57,616 nucleotides of DNA from Rhizobiaceae bacterium (GCA_014238155.1 JABABQ010000031.1:1-57616); one strand, 5' to 3'. Positions 1 through 8,742 are shown, counted from the stretch's first letter. The notes: generated from the sequence alone by a model not told the origin. Made by a program: numbers and translations.

Positions 1-130
1 AAGAGAAAGGATCAAACGAAAAACTATCGAAATGCGGCGCTTGCAACACCGAAAACAAGCCGCATAATACCAACAAAAGATGAGCTAAAGTCTCTCTAAG
101 TCAGACCGCCATCTGTCTCAAATACCCTGA

Positions 131-550
131 CTACGAACAACCGGCCAGATGCATCAATGTGTCTCTGACTTCCGGGGAAACGATGGGCAGGGCCAATCCG
201 TTCTTGCGGGCATTGTCGAAGAAGATGCCCGCAAACCCGGTTCCGATACAGGCATCAATCCCTAGCTGCCGCATTCCCCAAACCGCATGTTCCCGGCTTG
301 AGCCGCAGCCAAAATTGTCCCCAACGATCAGAATGGAAGCCTGCGACCAAGGCGGCCGGTTCAGAATGAAATCGGGGCGGGATTCTCCGGACTCGTCAAA
401 GCGCAGATCCGCGAACGTGCCGTCGGCCAACCCCTCTCGGGTGATGGTGACCAGAAACCGCTTGGGCATAATCACGTCGGTATCGACATTGGCCAGCGGC
501 AAAGGGGCTGCGATCCCCAGGATTATTTTCGTCATTTGCTTGTCTTTCAT
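131..550 (-). CDS. leuD: 3-isopropylmalate dehydratase small-subunit-like protein, C-terminally short
   Basis: This is the swivel-domain partner of an aconitase-superfamily hydro-lyase, which with LeuC isomerises 2- to 3-isopropylmalate or acts on a related hydroxy acid. The N-terminal NVDTDVIMP segment (residues 21-29) and the substrate-binding GCGSSREHA loop (81-89) are intact. The protein stops at 139 residues, whereas bacterial LeuD is usually about 200. The missing part would carry the conserved FxxxCLLNGLDDIGLT-type end, and none of the three downstream frames in bases 1-130 encodes it, so this is a real truncation or decay rather than one frameshift. The start overlaps the leuC stop (ATGA), so translation is probably coupled. 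With a dehalogenase-like gene and a TRAP transporter as neighbours it may be a catabolic paralogue rather than the leucine-pathway enzyme. Family assignment is firm; activity is uncertain. Confidence 0.8.
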   Translation of the reverse strand: MKDKQMTKIILGIAAPLPLANVDTDVIMPKRFLVTITREGLADGTFADLRFDESGESRPDFILNRPPWSQASILIVGDNFGCGSSREHAVWGMRQLGIDACIGTGFAGIFFDNARKNGLALPIVSPEVRDTLMHLAGCS

Positions 551-1926
551 TTGAAATCACGCACGTCAGCCAGGTGCCCGGAAACGGCAGCCGCGGCCAC
601 CATTGCCGGTGACATCAGATGGGTGCGAGCACCGCGGCCCTGACGCCCTTCAAAATTTCGGTTGGTCGATGAGGCGACCCGTTCGCCATCCATGGCAATG
701 TCGTCGTTCATTGCCAAACACATCGAACAGCCCGCCTCGGGGCGCCATTGGAATCCAGCGGTTTCGAATATGCCGCGAAGACCTTCGGCTTCGGCCTTGA
801 TGCGCGTCATGGCAGAACCTGGCACAACGATGGCTTCGACGCCCTCGGCAACTTTTCTGCCGTCCAGTATTTTGGCTGCCTCTCGCAGATCTTCAATACG
901 ACTGTTGGTACAAGAGCCAATGAACGCCGTGTCGATCTTTATCGATCGGGCTGATTGCCCTTCGGTCAAACCCATGTATTGCAACGATCGTTCCAGCGCC
1001 GCCTTGGCTTTGGGCGAAACATATTCCCGTGCAGATGGGACGTTCGCAGTGATTGGTACTGACTGATCCGGGCTGGTGCCCCAGGTGATCAACGGCTCGA
1101 TATCGGCGCCTTCAATGGTGAACTCTTCATCAAATTTGGCTTGGGGGTCGCTGACCCAGCTTTCACCTTTGAATTCAAACTGACCGCTATGGGAATGGCC
1201 CGTTAACGCCGCTTCGGTGACATCGTCCGCTGCGATCAAAGCCGCACGAGCGCCAAGCTCTACCGCCATATTGCAAACTGTCATACGACCGGCCATACTC
1301 AGGCCACGAATAGCTGAGCCATCAAACTCCACCGCATATCCATTCGCACCGCCCGCCCCAACAACCTGCACGACCTTCATAATGATGTCCTTTGCCGTCA
1401 CTCCGGGGGCGGTGTCACCGTCGACGGTAACCCGCATGGTTTTCATACGTTTGTAGCGCAGCGTCTGGGTTGCCAGCACGTGTTCAACTTCCGATGTGCC
1501 AATGCCAAAGCCCAATGCGCCAAAAGCTCCATAGGTGGTGGTGTGGCTGTCTCCGCAGGCGATCAACATGCCCGGTGCAACCAACCCCTGTTCCGGCACC
1601 ACCACATGTTCGATGCCCTGCCGCCGGTCGCCGAGACCATAAAAAGCGATACCGTGTTTGGTGCAGTTTGCCTCCAAATTGTCGATCAGCAGCTTTGACG
1701 CAGCGTCATGCGGCTGCTGGCTTCGGGTAGCGTTGACATGATCGATGACGGCAAGATGTGCCTCGGGTCTCCAGACCTTTGCCCCTTTGCTTTCCAAACC
1801 TGAAAACGCCTGCGGGCTGGTATATTCGTTCATGATGTGGAAATCGACATAGATGAGCATGTCCCCATCCGGCAGATCACAGACCTTATGCGCGTCCACC
1901 AGTTTGTCATAGAGCGTACGGGTCAT
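547..1926 (-). CDS. leuC: 3-isopropylmalate dehydratase large-subunit-like protein (LeuC family)
   Basis: Large subunit of an isopropylmalate isomerase-type hydro-lyase, 459 residues and full length for the family. The three 4Fe-4S ligands are visible: Cys339 in IGSCTNSR, and Cys400 and Cys403 in GCSMC. The CGDSHT motif near residue 124 is also present. It starts in a TAATG overlap with the upstream hydrolase and ends in an ATGA overlap with the LeuD-like gene, so the three genes form one tight leftward operon. An AAGGA ribosome site precedes the start by about 10 bases. Pairing with a hydrolase and a divergent TRAP importer suggests a paralogue acting on an imported or released hydroxy-dicarboxylate, for example a methylmalate or dimethylmaleate type. 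That substrate is inference; the fold and cluster chemistry are well supported. Confidence 0.9.
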   Translation of the reverse strand: MTRTLYDKLVDAHKVCDLPDGDMLIYVDFHIMNEYTSPQAFSGLESKGAKVWRPEAHLAVIDHVNATRSQQPHDAASKLLIDNLEANCTKHGIAFYGLGDRRQGIEHVVVPEQGLVAPGMLIACGDSHTTTYGAFGALGFGIGTSEVEHVLATQTLRYKRMKTMRVTVDGDTAPGVTAKDIIMKVVQVVGAGGANGYAVEFDGSAIRGLSMAGRMTVCNMAVELGARAALIAADDVTEAALTGHSHSGQFEFKGESWVSDPQAKFDEEFTIEGADIEPLITWGTSPDQSVPITANVPSAREYVSPKAKAALERSLQYMGLTEGQSARSIKIDTAFIGSCTNSRIEDLREAAKILDGRKVAEGVEAIVVPGSAMTRIKAEAEGLRGIFETAGFQWRPEAGCSMCLAMNDDIAMDGERVASSTNRNFEGRQGRGARTHLMSPAMVAAAAVSGHLADVRDFK

Positions 1927-2864
1927 TAAGCAGTTTCCTTCGTATGGATGGGATTGCGGGAAAAGAAACCGGATAGGTGTGTGGCGATGTCTTCCGGGAT
2001 TTCTTCAGCCATGTAATGTGTAGCATCGAGCGCTTCGCCTTCAACTTGTTCCGCCCGCTGATGCCAGAGATCAAGGGCGTCAAAGCAAGATTCGATGACG
2101 CCACGTTTCGCCCAAAGCGACAGGATGGGCATCGACAATTTTCGGCCCTGGTCCGCATTGTCATGTTCAATGTCGATACTTGCGGCCGCACGATAGTCCT
2201 CACAACTTGCGTGAATGGTGTCCGGATCTGCGAAGGCTTCCAGGTACTCAGCCAAAGCCTGGGAAGAAAACGGGTTGTTACCGCGCGCCTGGTTGAAACA
2301 CTTTAATTTCCAAAACCCTTCCGGATCCGCACCGATCATCTGTTCAGGCAGCGGATGCGGCTGGGTCAGGAAGAACCAGTGCCAGTAGGCACGCGCGAAT
2401 TCCGCACCGGTTCCTGCATACATTTCACGGGTCGGTGCAATGTCGAGCAGAGCCATCGCCGCCACACGATCTGGATGATCCAGACCCAATCGATGCGCCA
2501 CTCGCGCACCTCGATCATGAGCACCAACCAGAAACCGGTCATGCCCCAAATGCTTCATGACAGCGACAATGTCATTGGCCATAGCACGTTTGGAATAGGG
2601 CTGATGCGATGCATCTGAGGCTGGTTTGTCCGAGCGACCATATCCGCGCAAATCAGGGCAGACCACCTGATACGAGCGTGCCAGAATGGGCGCCACTGCG
2701 TGCCACATGGCAGATGTCTGCGGATACCCATGAAGAAGCACAATCGGCGTCGCACCCTGGGGTCCAGCGCGGCGGACAAACAATGCGACACCGTCTCCTT
2801 CGATACGTTCGGCCACGAATTCCTTGAACAATTCGAATTCTCCGGTGAAATCAATTTTATACAC
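1926..2864 (-). CDS. Haloacetate/fluoroacetate dehalogenase-like alpha/beta hydrolase
   Basis: A 312-residue alpha/beta hydrolase matching the haloacetate dehalogenase (DehH1) group in every visible active-site position. These are an HGYPQT oxyanion loop (45-50), the GAHDRGAR nucleophile elbow with Asp117, Arg118 and Arg121 for carboxylate binding, Asp141, the His162-Trp163 pair that cradles halide in fluoroacetate dehalogenases, Tyr224 and catalytic His283. Members replace the halogen of a 2-haloacid by hydroxyl through an Asp ester. The start is GTG with a weak GGGA upstream. It heads the leftward operon with the LeuC/LeuD-like genes and diverges from dctPQM. Epoxide hydrolases share the fold, but the His-Trp pair and two arginines favour dehalogenation. 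Whether the physiological substrate is halogenated is not shown by sequence. Confidence 0.78.
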   Translation of the reverse strand: MYKIDFTGEFELFKEFVAERIEGDGVALFVRRAGPQGATPIVLLHGYPQTSAMWHAVAPILARSYQVVCPDLRGYGRSDKPASDASHQPYSKRAMANDIVAVMKHLGHDRFLVGAHDRGARVAHRLGLDHPDRVAAMALLDIAPTREMYAGTGAEFARAYWHWFFLTQPHPLPEQMIGADPEGFWKLKCFNQARGNNPFSSQALAEYLEAFADPDTIHASCEDYRAAASIDIEHDNADQGRKLSMPILSLWAKRGVIESCFDALDLWHQRAEQVEGEALDATHYMAEEIPEDIATHLSGFFSRNPIHTKETA

Positions 2865-3011
2865 TATCCCAGATTAAACTGAAGTTTTTAATCGGAAAAA
2901 CTGATCAGTATTGCCGACTAATTCTCGCAGAAAACCCCGGTAGTCTTTGGCCACACAAGCCGCTCCAGAAGAATTCTGGAGGCGCGGTGTAACGGATCAA
3001 AGGAGGATACC
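2865..3011. promoter_or_regulatory. Divergent promoter region with overlapping palindromes
   Basis: A 147-base spacer between the divergent hydrolase and dctP genes. It contains the perfect 10-bp palindrome ACTGATCAGT at 2900-2909, and overlapping inverted arms AGTTTTT/AAAAACT and GATTAAA/TTTAATC just to its left. Clustering of symmetric sites between divergent genes suggests binding by a dimeric regulator controlling both directions. No regulator gene lies next to it in the window. A strong AAAGGAGG ribosome site lies just before the dctP ATG. Confidence 0.4.
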
Positions 3012-4013
3012 ATGAAGTTTCTGCTCACCACAGCACTGTCCCTGAGTTTGGCGTTCAGCGCCTCAACTGCATTGGCAGCATGCGACGACGGCGAGGTCGT
3101 CATCAAGTTCAGCCACGTCACCAACACTGACAAACACCCTAAAGGCATCGCGGCCACATTGTTGGCGGAGCGCGTAAACGCTGAAATGAACGGCAAAGCC
3201 TGTATGGAGGTTTTTCCAAACTCAACCCTTTATAATGACGACAAGGTTCTGGAAGCGCTGCTGCAAGGCGACGTTCACCTGGCTGCGCCGTCCCTTTCCA
3301 AGTTCGAGAAATTCACAAAGCAGTTCCGCATCTTCGATCTGCCTTTCATGTTTCAGGACATCGAAGCTGTTGATGCTTTCCAGGCATCCGAGTCGGGTCA
3401 GGCGCTTCTAAACAGCATGCAGCGTCGAGGCCTTCAGGGCCTGACATTCTGGCACAATGGTATGAAACAAATGTCTGCCAATAAGCCTTTGATGTCGCCA
3501 GCTGACGCCGATGGGCTGAAGTTCCGTGTGATGTCGTCAGACGTACTTGTCGCCCAGATGGAGGCGATCGGCGGCACGCCGCAGAAGATGGCATTTTCTG
3601 AAGTCTATGGTGCTCTTCAGCAAGGCGTGGTCGATGGTCAAGAGAACGTCTGGTCGAACATTTACGGCAAGAAGTTCTTCGAAGTGCAGGACGGCATCAC
3701 CGAAACCAATCATGGGGTCATCGACTATCTGGTCGTGACCAGTGTCGATTGGCTGGACGGACTTGATGCAGAAGTTCGCGGCCAGTTTCTGACGATCCTG
3801 GGTGAGGTTACCGAGCTTCGCAATTCCGAATCCTTTGCGGTCAACCAGGCCAACAAGCAGGCCATCATCGATGCAGGAGGCAAGGTGCGTAGCCTGACAT
3901 CTAACGAGCGTGAGGCTTGGGTAAAAGCCATGAAGCCGGTCTGGGATCAGTTTTCCGACGACGTTGGTGAGGACATGATCGAAGCCGCTCAGTCCTTCAA
4001 TTCTGGAAGCTGA
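3012..4013 (+). CDS. dctP: TRAP transporter substrate-binding protein, DctP family
   Basis: Periplasmic receptor of a tripartite ATP-independent transporter, 333 residues. A Sec signal peptide ends at ALA-ACD around residue 23. The mature part has the DctP features: IKFSHV near the start, KFRVMSS for the carboxylate-binding arginine region, and the AFSEVYGALQQGVVDGQENVW helix and turn. DctP proteins bind C4-dicarboxylates or similar organic acids with one conserved arginine. Start chosen for the AAAGGAGG site a few bases upstream. It is followed by a strong hairpin and then dctQ and dctM, and so leads a complete transporter operon divergent from the hydrolase-leuC-leuD set. Substrate is not determinable, though the neighbours suggest a small hydroxy- or dicarboxylic acid. 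Confidence 0.93.
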   Translation: MKFLLTTALSLSLAFSASTALAACDDGEVVIKFSHVTNTDKHPKGIAATLLAERVNAEMNGKACMEVFPNSTLYNDDKVLEALLQGDVHLAAPSLSKFEKFTKQFRIFDLPFMFQDIEAVDAFQASESGQALLNSMQRRGLQGLTFWHNGMKQMSANKPLMSPADADGLKFRVMSSDVLVAQMEAIGGTPQKMAFSEVYGALQQGVVDGQENVWSNIYGKKFFEVQDGITETNHGVIDYLVVTSVDWLDGLDAEVRGQFLTILGEVTELRNSESFAVNQANKQAIIDAGGKVRSLTSNEREAWVKAMKPVWDQFSDDVGEDMIEAAQSFNSGS

Positions 4014-4023
4014 ATCTGATTTT

Positions 4024-4050
4024 GCCGGGGGCGGATGTCCCGCCCTCGGC
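4024..4050 (+). promoter_or_regulatory. Intercistronic hairpin between dctP and dctQ
   Basis: Eleven-pair GC-rich stem (left arm 4024-4034, right arm 4040-4050, one G-U pair) with a 5-base loop, starting about 10 bases after the dctP stop. No T-run follows, so it is not a strong terminator. It probably protects the 3' end of dctP mRNA or partly attenuates, giving more receptor than permease. Similar hairpins occur after the binding-protein genes of the other three importers here. Confidence 0.6.
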
Positions 4051-4072
4051 GTTCAAACAAAGGAGGCCAGGT

Positions 4073-4738
4073 ATGGATGACACAAGATCGTTCACCGACA
4101 GCATAGAAGAGACGTTGATCGCGGTGATCCTTGGACTGATGACAGCCTTGACCTTCGCGAACGTTGTCGCCCGCTACGCCTTTGCCTCAAATATCCTTTG
4201 GGCCCTTGAAATGACGGTCTTTTTGTTTGCTTGGCTGGTGCTGCTAGGAGCGGCTTATGCGGTCAAAAAGGGCACCCATCTTGGCGTCGACCTCGTCGTA
4301 AACATGCTCGACCGTGGGACGCGCAAAGTGATGGCGCTGGCGGCCGTCACCGTTTGTTTGGCTTTCGCATTTCTGATGATGAAAGGGTCATGGGACTACT
4401 GGGCAAATTTCGCGAACTTGCCGGCAACCGAAGGACGTTGGTTCCCAACCGGGCTGGAAGAAAATTTCCGGGAAAAGGGCTGGTACGAAACCAACGACAC
4501 CCCCATGCCCGGCTTTCTTGCATGGATGAAAGACGTATTTAACGAAGGTGAGGCCTACGAAAAGATCCCACGCTTCCTGCCCTATTTCGTGTTGCCCCTG
4601 TCTGGCGCGCTGATCCTTGTGCGCTTTGTTCAATCCACGATCGCCATTTTCAACGGCACGATGGACCGCCTTGTGGCCAGCCATGAAGTCGAAGAAGAGC
4701 TCGCAGAGCTTGAAGCCCAGAACGCGGAGGCAAAATAA
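4073..4738 (+). CDS. dctQ: TRAP transporter small permease, DctQ family
   Basis: Small membrane subunit of the TRAP transporter, 221 residues, with four predicted membrane segments (about 20-40, 55-75, 90-112 and 170-192). A long polar insert of about 60 residues sits between the third and fourth segments, as in the larger DctQ proteins of dicarboxylate systems. It scaffolds the large subunit DctM. The start used is the ATG at 4073 because a clean AAAGGAGG lies 7 bases upstream; an earlier in-frame start at 4022 would fall within the dctP-dctQ hairpin. The stop overlaps the dctM start as TAATG, so the two permease genes are translationally coupled. Confidence 0.92.
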   Translation: MDDTRSFTDSIEETLIAVILGLMTALTFANVVARYAFASNILWALEMTVFLFAWLVLLGAAYAVKKGTHLGVDLVVNMLDRGTRKVMALAAVTVCLAFAFLMMKGSWDYWANFANLPATEGRWFPTGLEENFREKGWYETNDTPMPGFLAWMKDVFNEGEAYEKIPRFLPYFVLPLSGALILVRFVQSTIAIFNGTMDRLVASHEVEEELAELEAQNAEAK

Positions 4739-6156
4739 TGGAAGTCGCTCTTCTCTTTGCAATGGTCATTGGTTTCCTGATGATTGGTGTTCCGATTGCC
4801 GTTTCACTCGGCATGTCGTCGGTCTTGTTTCTTCTGTGGTTCTCAGACAGTTCCTTGGCATCTGTTGCGCAAACCCTTTTTGCGGCCTTTGAGGGACACT
4901 TTACGCTCTTGGCGATTCCATTCTTCATTCTTGCGTCAGCGTTCATGACCACCGGTGGCGTTGCACGGCGAATCATCCGGTTTTCGATTGCTTGCGTCGG
5001 CCACTTCCCTGGCGGTTTGGCGATCGCCGGGGTTTTCGCCTGCATGCTTTTTGCAGCGCTTTCGGGTTCGAGCCCCGCGACCGTGGTTGCCATCGGTACC
5101 ATCGTCATCGCTGGCATGCGTCAGGTCGGCTATTCCAAGGAATTCGCTGCGGGCGTCATCTGTAACGCAGGCACATTGGGTATTCTGATTCCGCCATCCA
5201 TCGTGATGGTTGTTTACGCAGCCTCAGTGGAAGTTTCCGTAGGTCGGATGTTCCTGGCCGGCGTAATTCCTGGTCTGTTGGCGGGTGTTATGCTGATGTT
5301 GACCATCTATGTCATCGCCAAGGTGAAAAACTTGCCGAAAGGCGAATGGAAAGGCTGGGGCGAAGTGCTTTCTGCCGGTCGCGAAGCTGGTTGGGGTTTG
5401 TTCTTAATCGTGATCATTTTGGGGGGTATCTACGGCGGTATCTTTACACCAACAGAAGCTGCCGCGGTGGCCGCAGTCTACGCCTTCTTTATTGCGACCT
5501 TCATTTACAAGGACATGGGCCCATTGGCAGCACCGCGCGCCAAAAGCCTGTCTTCTGCGGCTGTGTTCGAAAATGCACCACTTGGAGATACAACACCTCT
5601 GCGCCAAAAGCCCTGGACTTTGCTCACGGCCATCTTTCACCCGGACACGCAGAAAACACTGTTTGAGGCTGGCAAATTGACTGTGACGCTGTTGTTTGTC
5701 ATCGCGAACGCTTTGATCCTGAAACACGTTTTGACCGACGAGCAAATCCCGCAACATATCGCCAATGCCATGCTGTCTGCGGGCTTTGGTCCGATCATGT
5801 TCCTGATCGTCGTGAACATCATCCTGCTGATCGGTGGTCAGTTCATGGAACCATCTGGCTTGCTGGTAATTGTTGCTCCGTTGGTGTTCCCGATTGCGAT
5901 TGAACTGGGTATCGACCCAATCCATTTGGGCATCATCATGGTGGTCAACATGGAGATCGGGATGATCACACCTCCGGTTGGTCTCAACCTCTTCGTGACT
6001 TCTGGTGTTGCTGGTATGCCGATGATGAGCGTCGTTCGTGCGGCTCTTCCTTTCTTAGCTGTACTGTTCGTATTCTTAATCATCGTCACATATGTTCCCT
6101 TCCTATCAACGTTCCTTCCGAACATGATCATGGGTCCGGAGATCATTACGAAATAG
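4738..6156 (+). CDS. dctM: TRAP transporter large permease, DctM family
   Basis: Large transport subunit of the TRAP system, 472 residues, carrying out sodium- or proton-coupled uptake together with DctP and DctQ. It is almost entirely membrane helices. Diagnostic features are the GVPIAVSLGMSS start of the DctM core, the LFAALSGSSPATVVAIG hairpin near residue 105, GTLGILIPPSI near 145 and GMITPPVGLNLF near 400. A polar loop of about 60 residues near 260-315 interrupts the helices, as in a subset of dicarboxylate DctM proteins. It begins in a TAATG overlap with dctQ and ends the operon. Confidence 0.94.
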   Translation: MEVALLFAMVIGFLMIGVPIAVSLGMSSVLFLLWFSDSSLASVAQTLFAAFEGHFTLLAIPFFILASAFMTTGGVARRIIRFSIACVGHFPGGLAIAGVFACMLFAALSGSSPATVVAIGTIVIAGMRQVGYSKEFAAGVICNAGTLGILIPPSIVMVVYAASVEVSVGRMFLAGVIPGLLAGVMLMLTIYVIAKVKNLPKGEWKGWGEVLSAGREAGWGLFLIVIILGGIYGGIFTPTEAAAVAAVYAFFIATFIYKDMGPLAAPRAKSLSSAAVFENAPLGDTTPLRQKPWTLLTAIFHPDTQKTLFEAGKLTVTLLFVIANALILKHVLTDEQIPQHIANAMLSAGFGPIMFLIVVNIILLIGGQFMEPSGLLVIVAPLVFPIAIELGIDPIHLGIIMVVNMEIGMITPPVGLNLFVTSGVAGMPMMSVVRAALPFLAVLFVFLIIVTYVPFLSTFLPNMIMGPEIITK

Positions 6157-6277
6157 GTCCAATGGTCAAAACGGATTTGTGGCGCCTGCCATTTCCATTT
6201 TAAATTGCGCGCACAAATTCAAATGACTAGTCATGTTTGAATGGTACAAACCAACCGCACATGGGGAAATTTGAACG

Positions 6278-6952
6278 GTGAACCCACATTTGCTGCATTT
6301 GAAGTCGGTTTGTGAACTGTCGGGAAAAAACATTGCCGATATTGGTGCTGGCAATGGTGTCGTGGCGATGGAACTTGGCGAGCAGGGCGCCTGGGTTACC
6401 GGGGTGGAAATTGACGAAGCAAGAGTCCGCGCCGTACAGAAAAGACTGCCTTCAAATGTTAGTATGAAACTTGGACGGGCGGAAAACTTACCCATCGAGG
6501 ACGACACACAGGATGTCGTTTGTTTCTTCTTTTCATTTCACCACGTGCCGATTGATCTGCATGATTTGGCGATTTTTGAAGCAGTACGCGTTCTCAAACC
6601 CGGTGGGTGGCTTCACGTTGTTGATCCACTCGCCAATGGCACGATGAGTGAGGTGTTGAAGTTCGTCGAGGATGAAACTCATGTACGCACCGTCTCGCAT
6701 GCACGGATGAGCTCATTGACGGACGAAACGAAGTTCAAATTGGTGAACAGCACGGAATACAATGTGGAGCGGAGTTTCAGGGACTTTGACGATTTCGTTC
6801 AACATGTCGTGGCCGCCGACAAAGCACGTGCGGCAATTCTTCCCCGTGTAAGGCCAGAAATGAGAGCTGCGTTTTTGGAACTTTCGACGAGGGACAATGA
6901 CAGATACCGTTTTTTACAACCCTGCAGAGCCTATCATTTTGAGTTGGCGTGA
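6278..6952 (+). CDS. Class I SAM-dependent methyltransferase (Methyltransf_11 type)
   Basis: A 224-residue Rossmann-fold methyltransferase of unknown substrate. The SAM-binding motif I is IADIGAGNGVVAMEL (about 19-33), with the acidic end of strand 2 in GVEIDEAR and the post-motif FHHVPIDLHD/VLKPGGWLHVVDP region typical of the family. The first usable codon is a GTG with a GGGGA about a dozen bases upstream, and no in-frame ATG lies nearby. It stands alone, 120 bases after dctM in the same direction; the spacer shows no clear terminator, so read-through from the TRAP operon is possible. Substrate cannot be deduced. Confidence 0.8.
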   Translation: MNPHLLHLKSVCELSGKNIADIGAGNGVVAMELGEQGAWVTGVEIDEARVRAVQKRLPSNVSMKLGRAENLPIEDDTQDVVCFFFSFHHVPIDLHDLAIFEAVRVLKPGGWLHVVDPLANGTMSEVLKFVEDETHVRTVSHARMSSLTDETKFKLVNSTEYNVERSFRDFDDFVQHVVAADKARAAILPRVRPEMRAAFLELSTRDNDRYRFLQPCRAYHFELA

Positions 6953-7080
6953 TCTGACTTCGGGTGAAATTTGAATTTGTTTAAGAGGACCCTGAGGCTA
7001 CCAAGATCGGCAACCACCGTCCTTCAAACAGAGAATTCGAATGATTCCTGCTGAGGCAAATTCGGCTCTGATGTTTCGGT

Positions 7081-7320
7081 TCACTGGGCAGTTTCAACCT
7101 CAATGTCAGCTTTAGGAAGTTTTGCAAGGAAGTCATGTTTGCTGGGAATGGCAGCTTCCCACAGGTTGTGAAATCGAACTGTGTCGCCAGTTGAGTATCG
7201 ACGCCGGGTATACCAAGTCACTTTGTCCGCACTCCCGACATTGAGCCAAGTGCGGCCAGTGAAGTGCGCAAGGTCTGCTGTGAACCCGAAGCCGTTATTT
7301 GGCAATTTGCGCAATCGCAT
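7081..7320 (-). CDS. Possible small hypothetical protein
   Basis: An open frame of 79 codons facing away from the GFA-family gene. Its product is mixed polar, with no signal peptide, membrane segment or recognised motif. Against it being real, no ribosome site precedes the ATG. For it, the composition is plausible and nothing else explains the stretch. Treated as doubtful. Confidence 0.25.
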   Translation of the reverse strand: MRLRKLPNNGFGFTADLAHFTGRTWLNVGSADKVTWYTRRRYSTGDTVRFHNLWEAAIPSKHDFLAKLPKADIEVETAQ

Positions 7321-7355
7321 GCTATCGACGGTGCAAAAGTTGGTAAGTGTTCGCT

Positions 7356-7772
7356 ATGTCCGACGACAAGAAAGCCAGCTCAGGTGGCTGCCTGTGTGGT
7401 AAAATCAGATATAAATGCACCGCTCCGGCCCAAGCGTCAGGTTTTTGCCATTGCACGACGTGTCAGAGGGCGCTTGGTTCTGCTTTCGGAGTGTGGTCAG
7501 CCTTTAGTCTAAACGACGTGGAAGTTACCAAAGGCAGGATAAAGTGGTTTCGCTCCAGCGACATCGCGAGGAGAGGTTTTTGCGGCAATTGCGGATCGCC
7601 AATAGCATACGTCCGTGATGGCTCGGACACCTATTTTCTTTGGGTAGGATCACTGGACGAACGAGATGACTTGGAACTCACTGGCCATTGGAAACCGGAA
7701 AGCAGGCTAAATTGGGACGACATCCGGATGGATCTCCCATCGTTTTCAGAGATCTTGGAAGAACAAGGTTAG
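7356..7772 (+). CDS. GFA family (Mss4-like fold) zinc protein
   Basis: A 138-residue protein of the GFA/CENP-V family (glutathione-dependent formaldehyde-activating enzyme-like). The zinc-binding cysteines are in the standard order: GGCLCGKI, then CHCTTCQ, then CGNCGSP. The family fold is a small beta structure holding one or two zinc ions. The formaldehyde-glutathione activity is established only for the namesake, so most members are of unknown function. The ATG at 7356 is preferred over an in-frame GTG three codons earlier. The downstream 250 bases to the IS630 remnant show no gene. Confidence 0.85.
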   Translation: MSDDKKASSGGCLCGKIRYKCTAPAQASGFCHCTTCQRALGSAFGVWSAFSLNDVEVTKGRIKWFRSSDIARRGFCGNCGSPIAYVRDGSDTYFLWVGSLDERDDLELTGHWKPESRLNWDDIRMDLPSFSEILEEQG

Positions 7773-8032
7773 GCGAACAAAGACTGCAATTCAGAGAGTC
7801 GGATACGGCCGCTTCGTCCGGAGGCTATCCCAACATCGCATCAAACTCCCGAATCATTGGGAAAACTGAATCTGGACCTGTCGCAAAGTTTTCAAGACAT
7901 GGGCACACTTGGCGGTTTGTGTAAGCCGTAGGCCCTTGTTTTTGAGGGCAGGTATCAGACCATGACGATTTACTTCAAAGGCAGCCAATATCCGAAAAGC
8001 GTGATCCTCTACGCGGTGTATTTCTACGTCCG

Positions 8033-8663
8033 ATAGGCACGGAAGCATTCGCCGTTGATGGGGCCATCAAACACACAAGGAGCGGTGAGTTGGTCGCAGC
8101 GCAATGCGGCAAGGACGGTCATGGTTCGCCAGCGTCCGTGTTGAGCAAAGCCGCGCAACCGCTGGCCTTTCGGCGACTACCCCGTAGCGGCGCCATGTTT
8201 GTCTTGATCCAGGTTTCATCGATGAAGACAAGACGATTTGGGTCCGGCTGCTTCTGAAAGCCTTTCCAGCGTTGCCGTCGCCAGGCGACATCGCGGCGCG
8301 ATTGCTCAATGGCGAACAGGCCTTTTTTGAAGCTCAACCCCTCGCGCTTGAGAAACCGCCAGACCGTGTCGTGAGAGACCCTCACACCGCGCCCGGCAAA
8401 CAAGTCTTGCAACCGTGAAAGGGTAAGGTGGGATGTCTGCACAGGCTGCTCAATGATGAAATCACGATACGGTTTCAGGAGAACAGACCGGTGACCGCCC
8501 ATTTTCCGGGAGCGACACTGCCGGTTTGGCGGAACAACCGTGTCCATTTAATAGCGGAAGATTTGGAAACGCCAAAACGTTCACCGGCCGCAGCGCAGCT
8601 GTCACCACCAAGGACGGTTTGAACAACACGTTCACGAAGACCATTGGAATAGGTTCGGGTCAT
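8033..8663 (-). pseudogene. IS630-family transposase remnant, frameshifted and 3'-truncated
   Basis: The product begins MTRTYSNGLRERVV at 8663 and follows the IS630 helix-turn-helix region to SVAPGK near 8510. There the frame breaks at a GGAAAATGGG sequence and resumes one frame over as MGGHRS. The second frame carries the FIDETW catalytic block, then breaks again after TNMAPLRG at about 8190. It resumes as KGQRLRGFAQHGRWRT and runs to DGPINGECFRAY, ending near 8033. The last catalytic Asp/Glu block is absent, so the element cannot transpose by itself. The first break could have been a programmed -1 shift, but the second and the missing 3' third show decay. Terminal repeats were not identified. 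Confidence 0.85.
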
Positions 8664-8742
8664 GAATGCTAGCCTCCAGACCCAGCATCCATCTTGAATC
8701 ACAAAGCAACTCAAATGGGAATCCCTAAGGAATCAGTCAAAA

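Noticed and set aside
1-130. Possible frameshifted continuation of the LeuD-like gene
   Set aside because: All three downstream minus-strand frames close within a few codons to about 15 codons and none encodes the conserved LeuD C-terminus.
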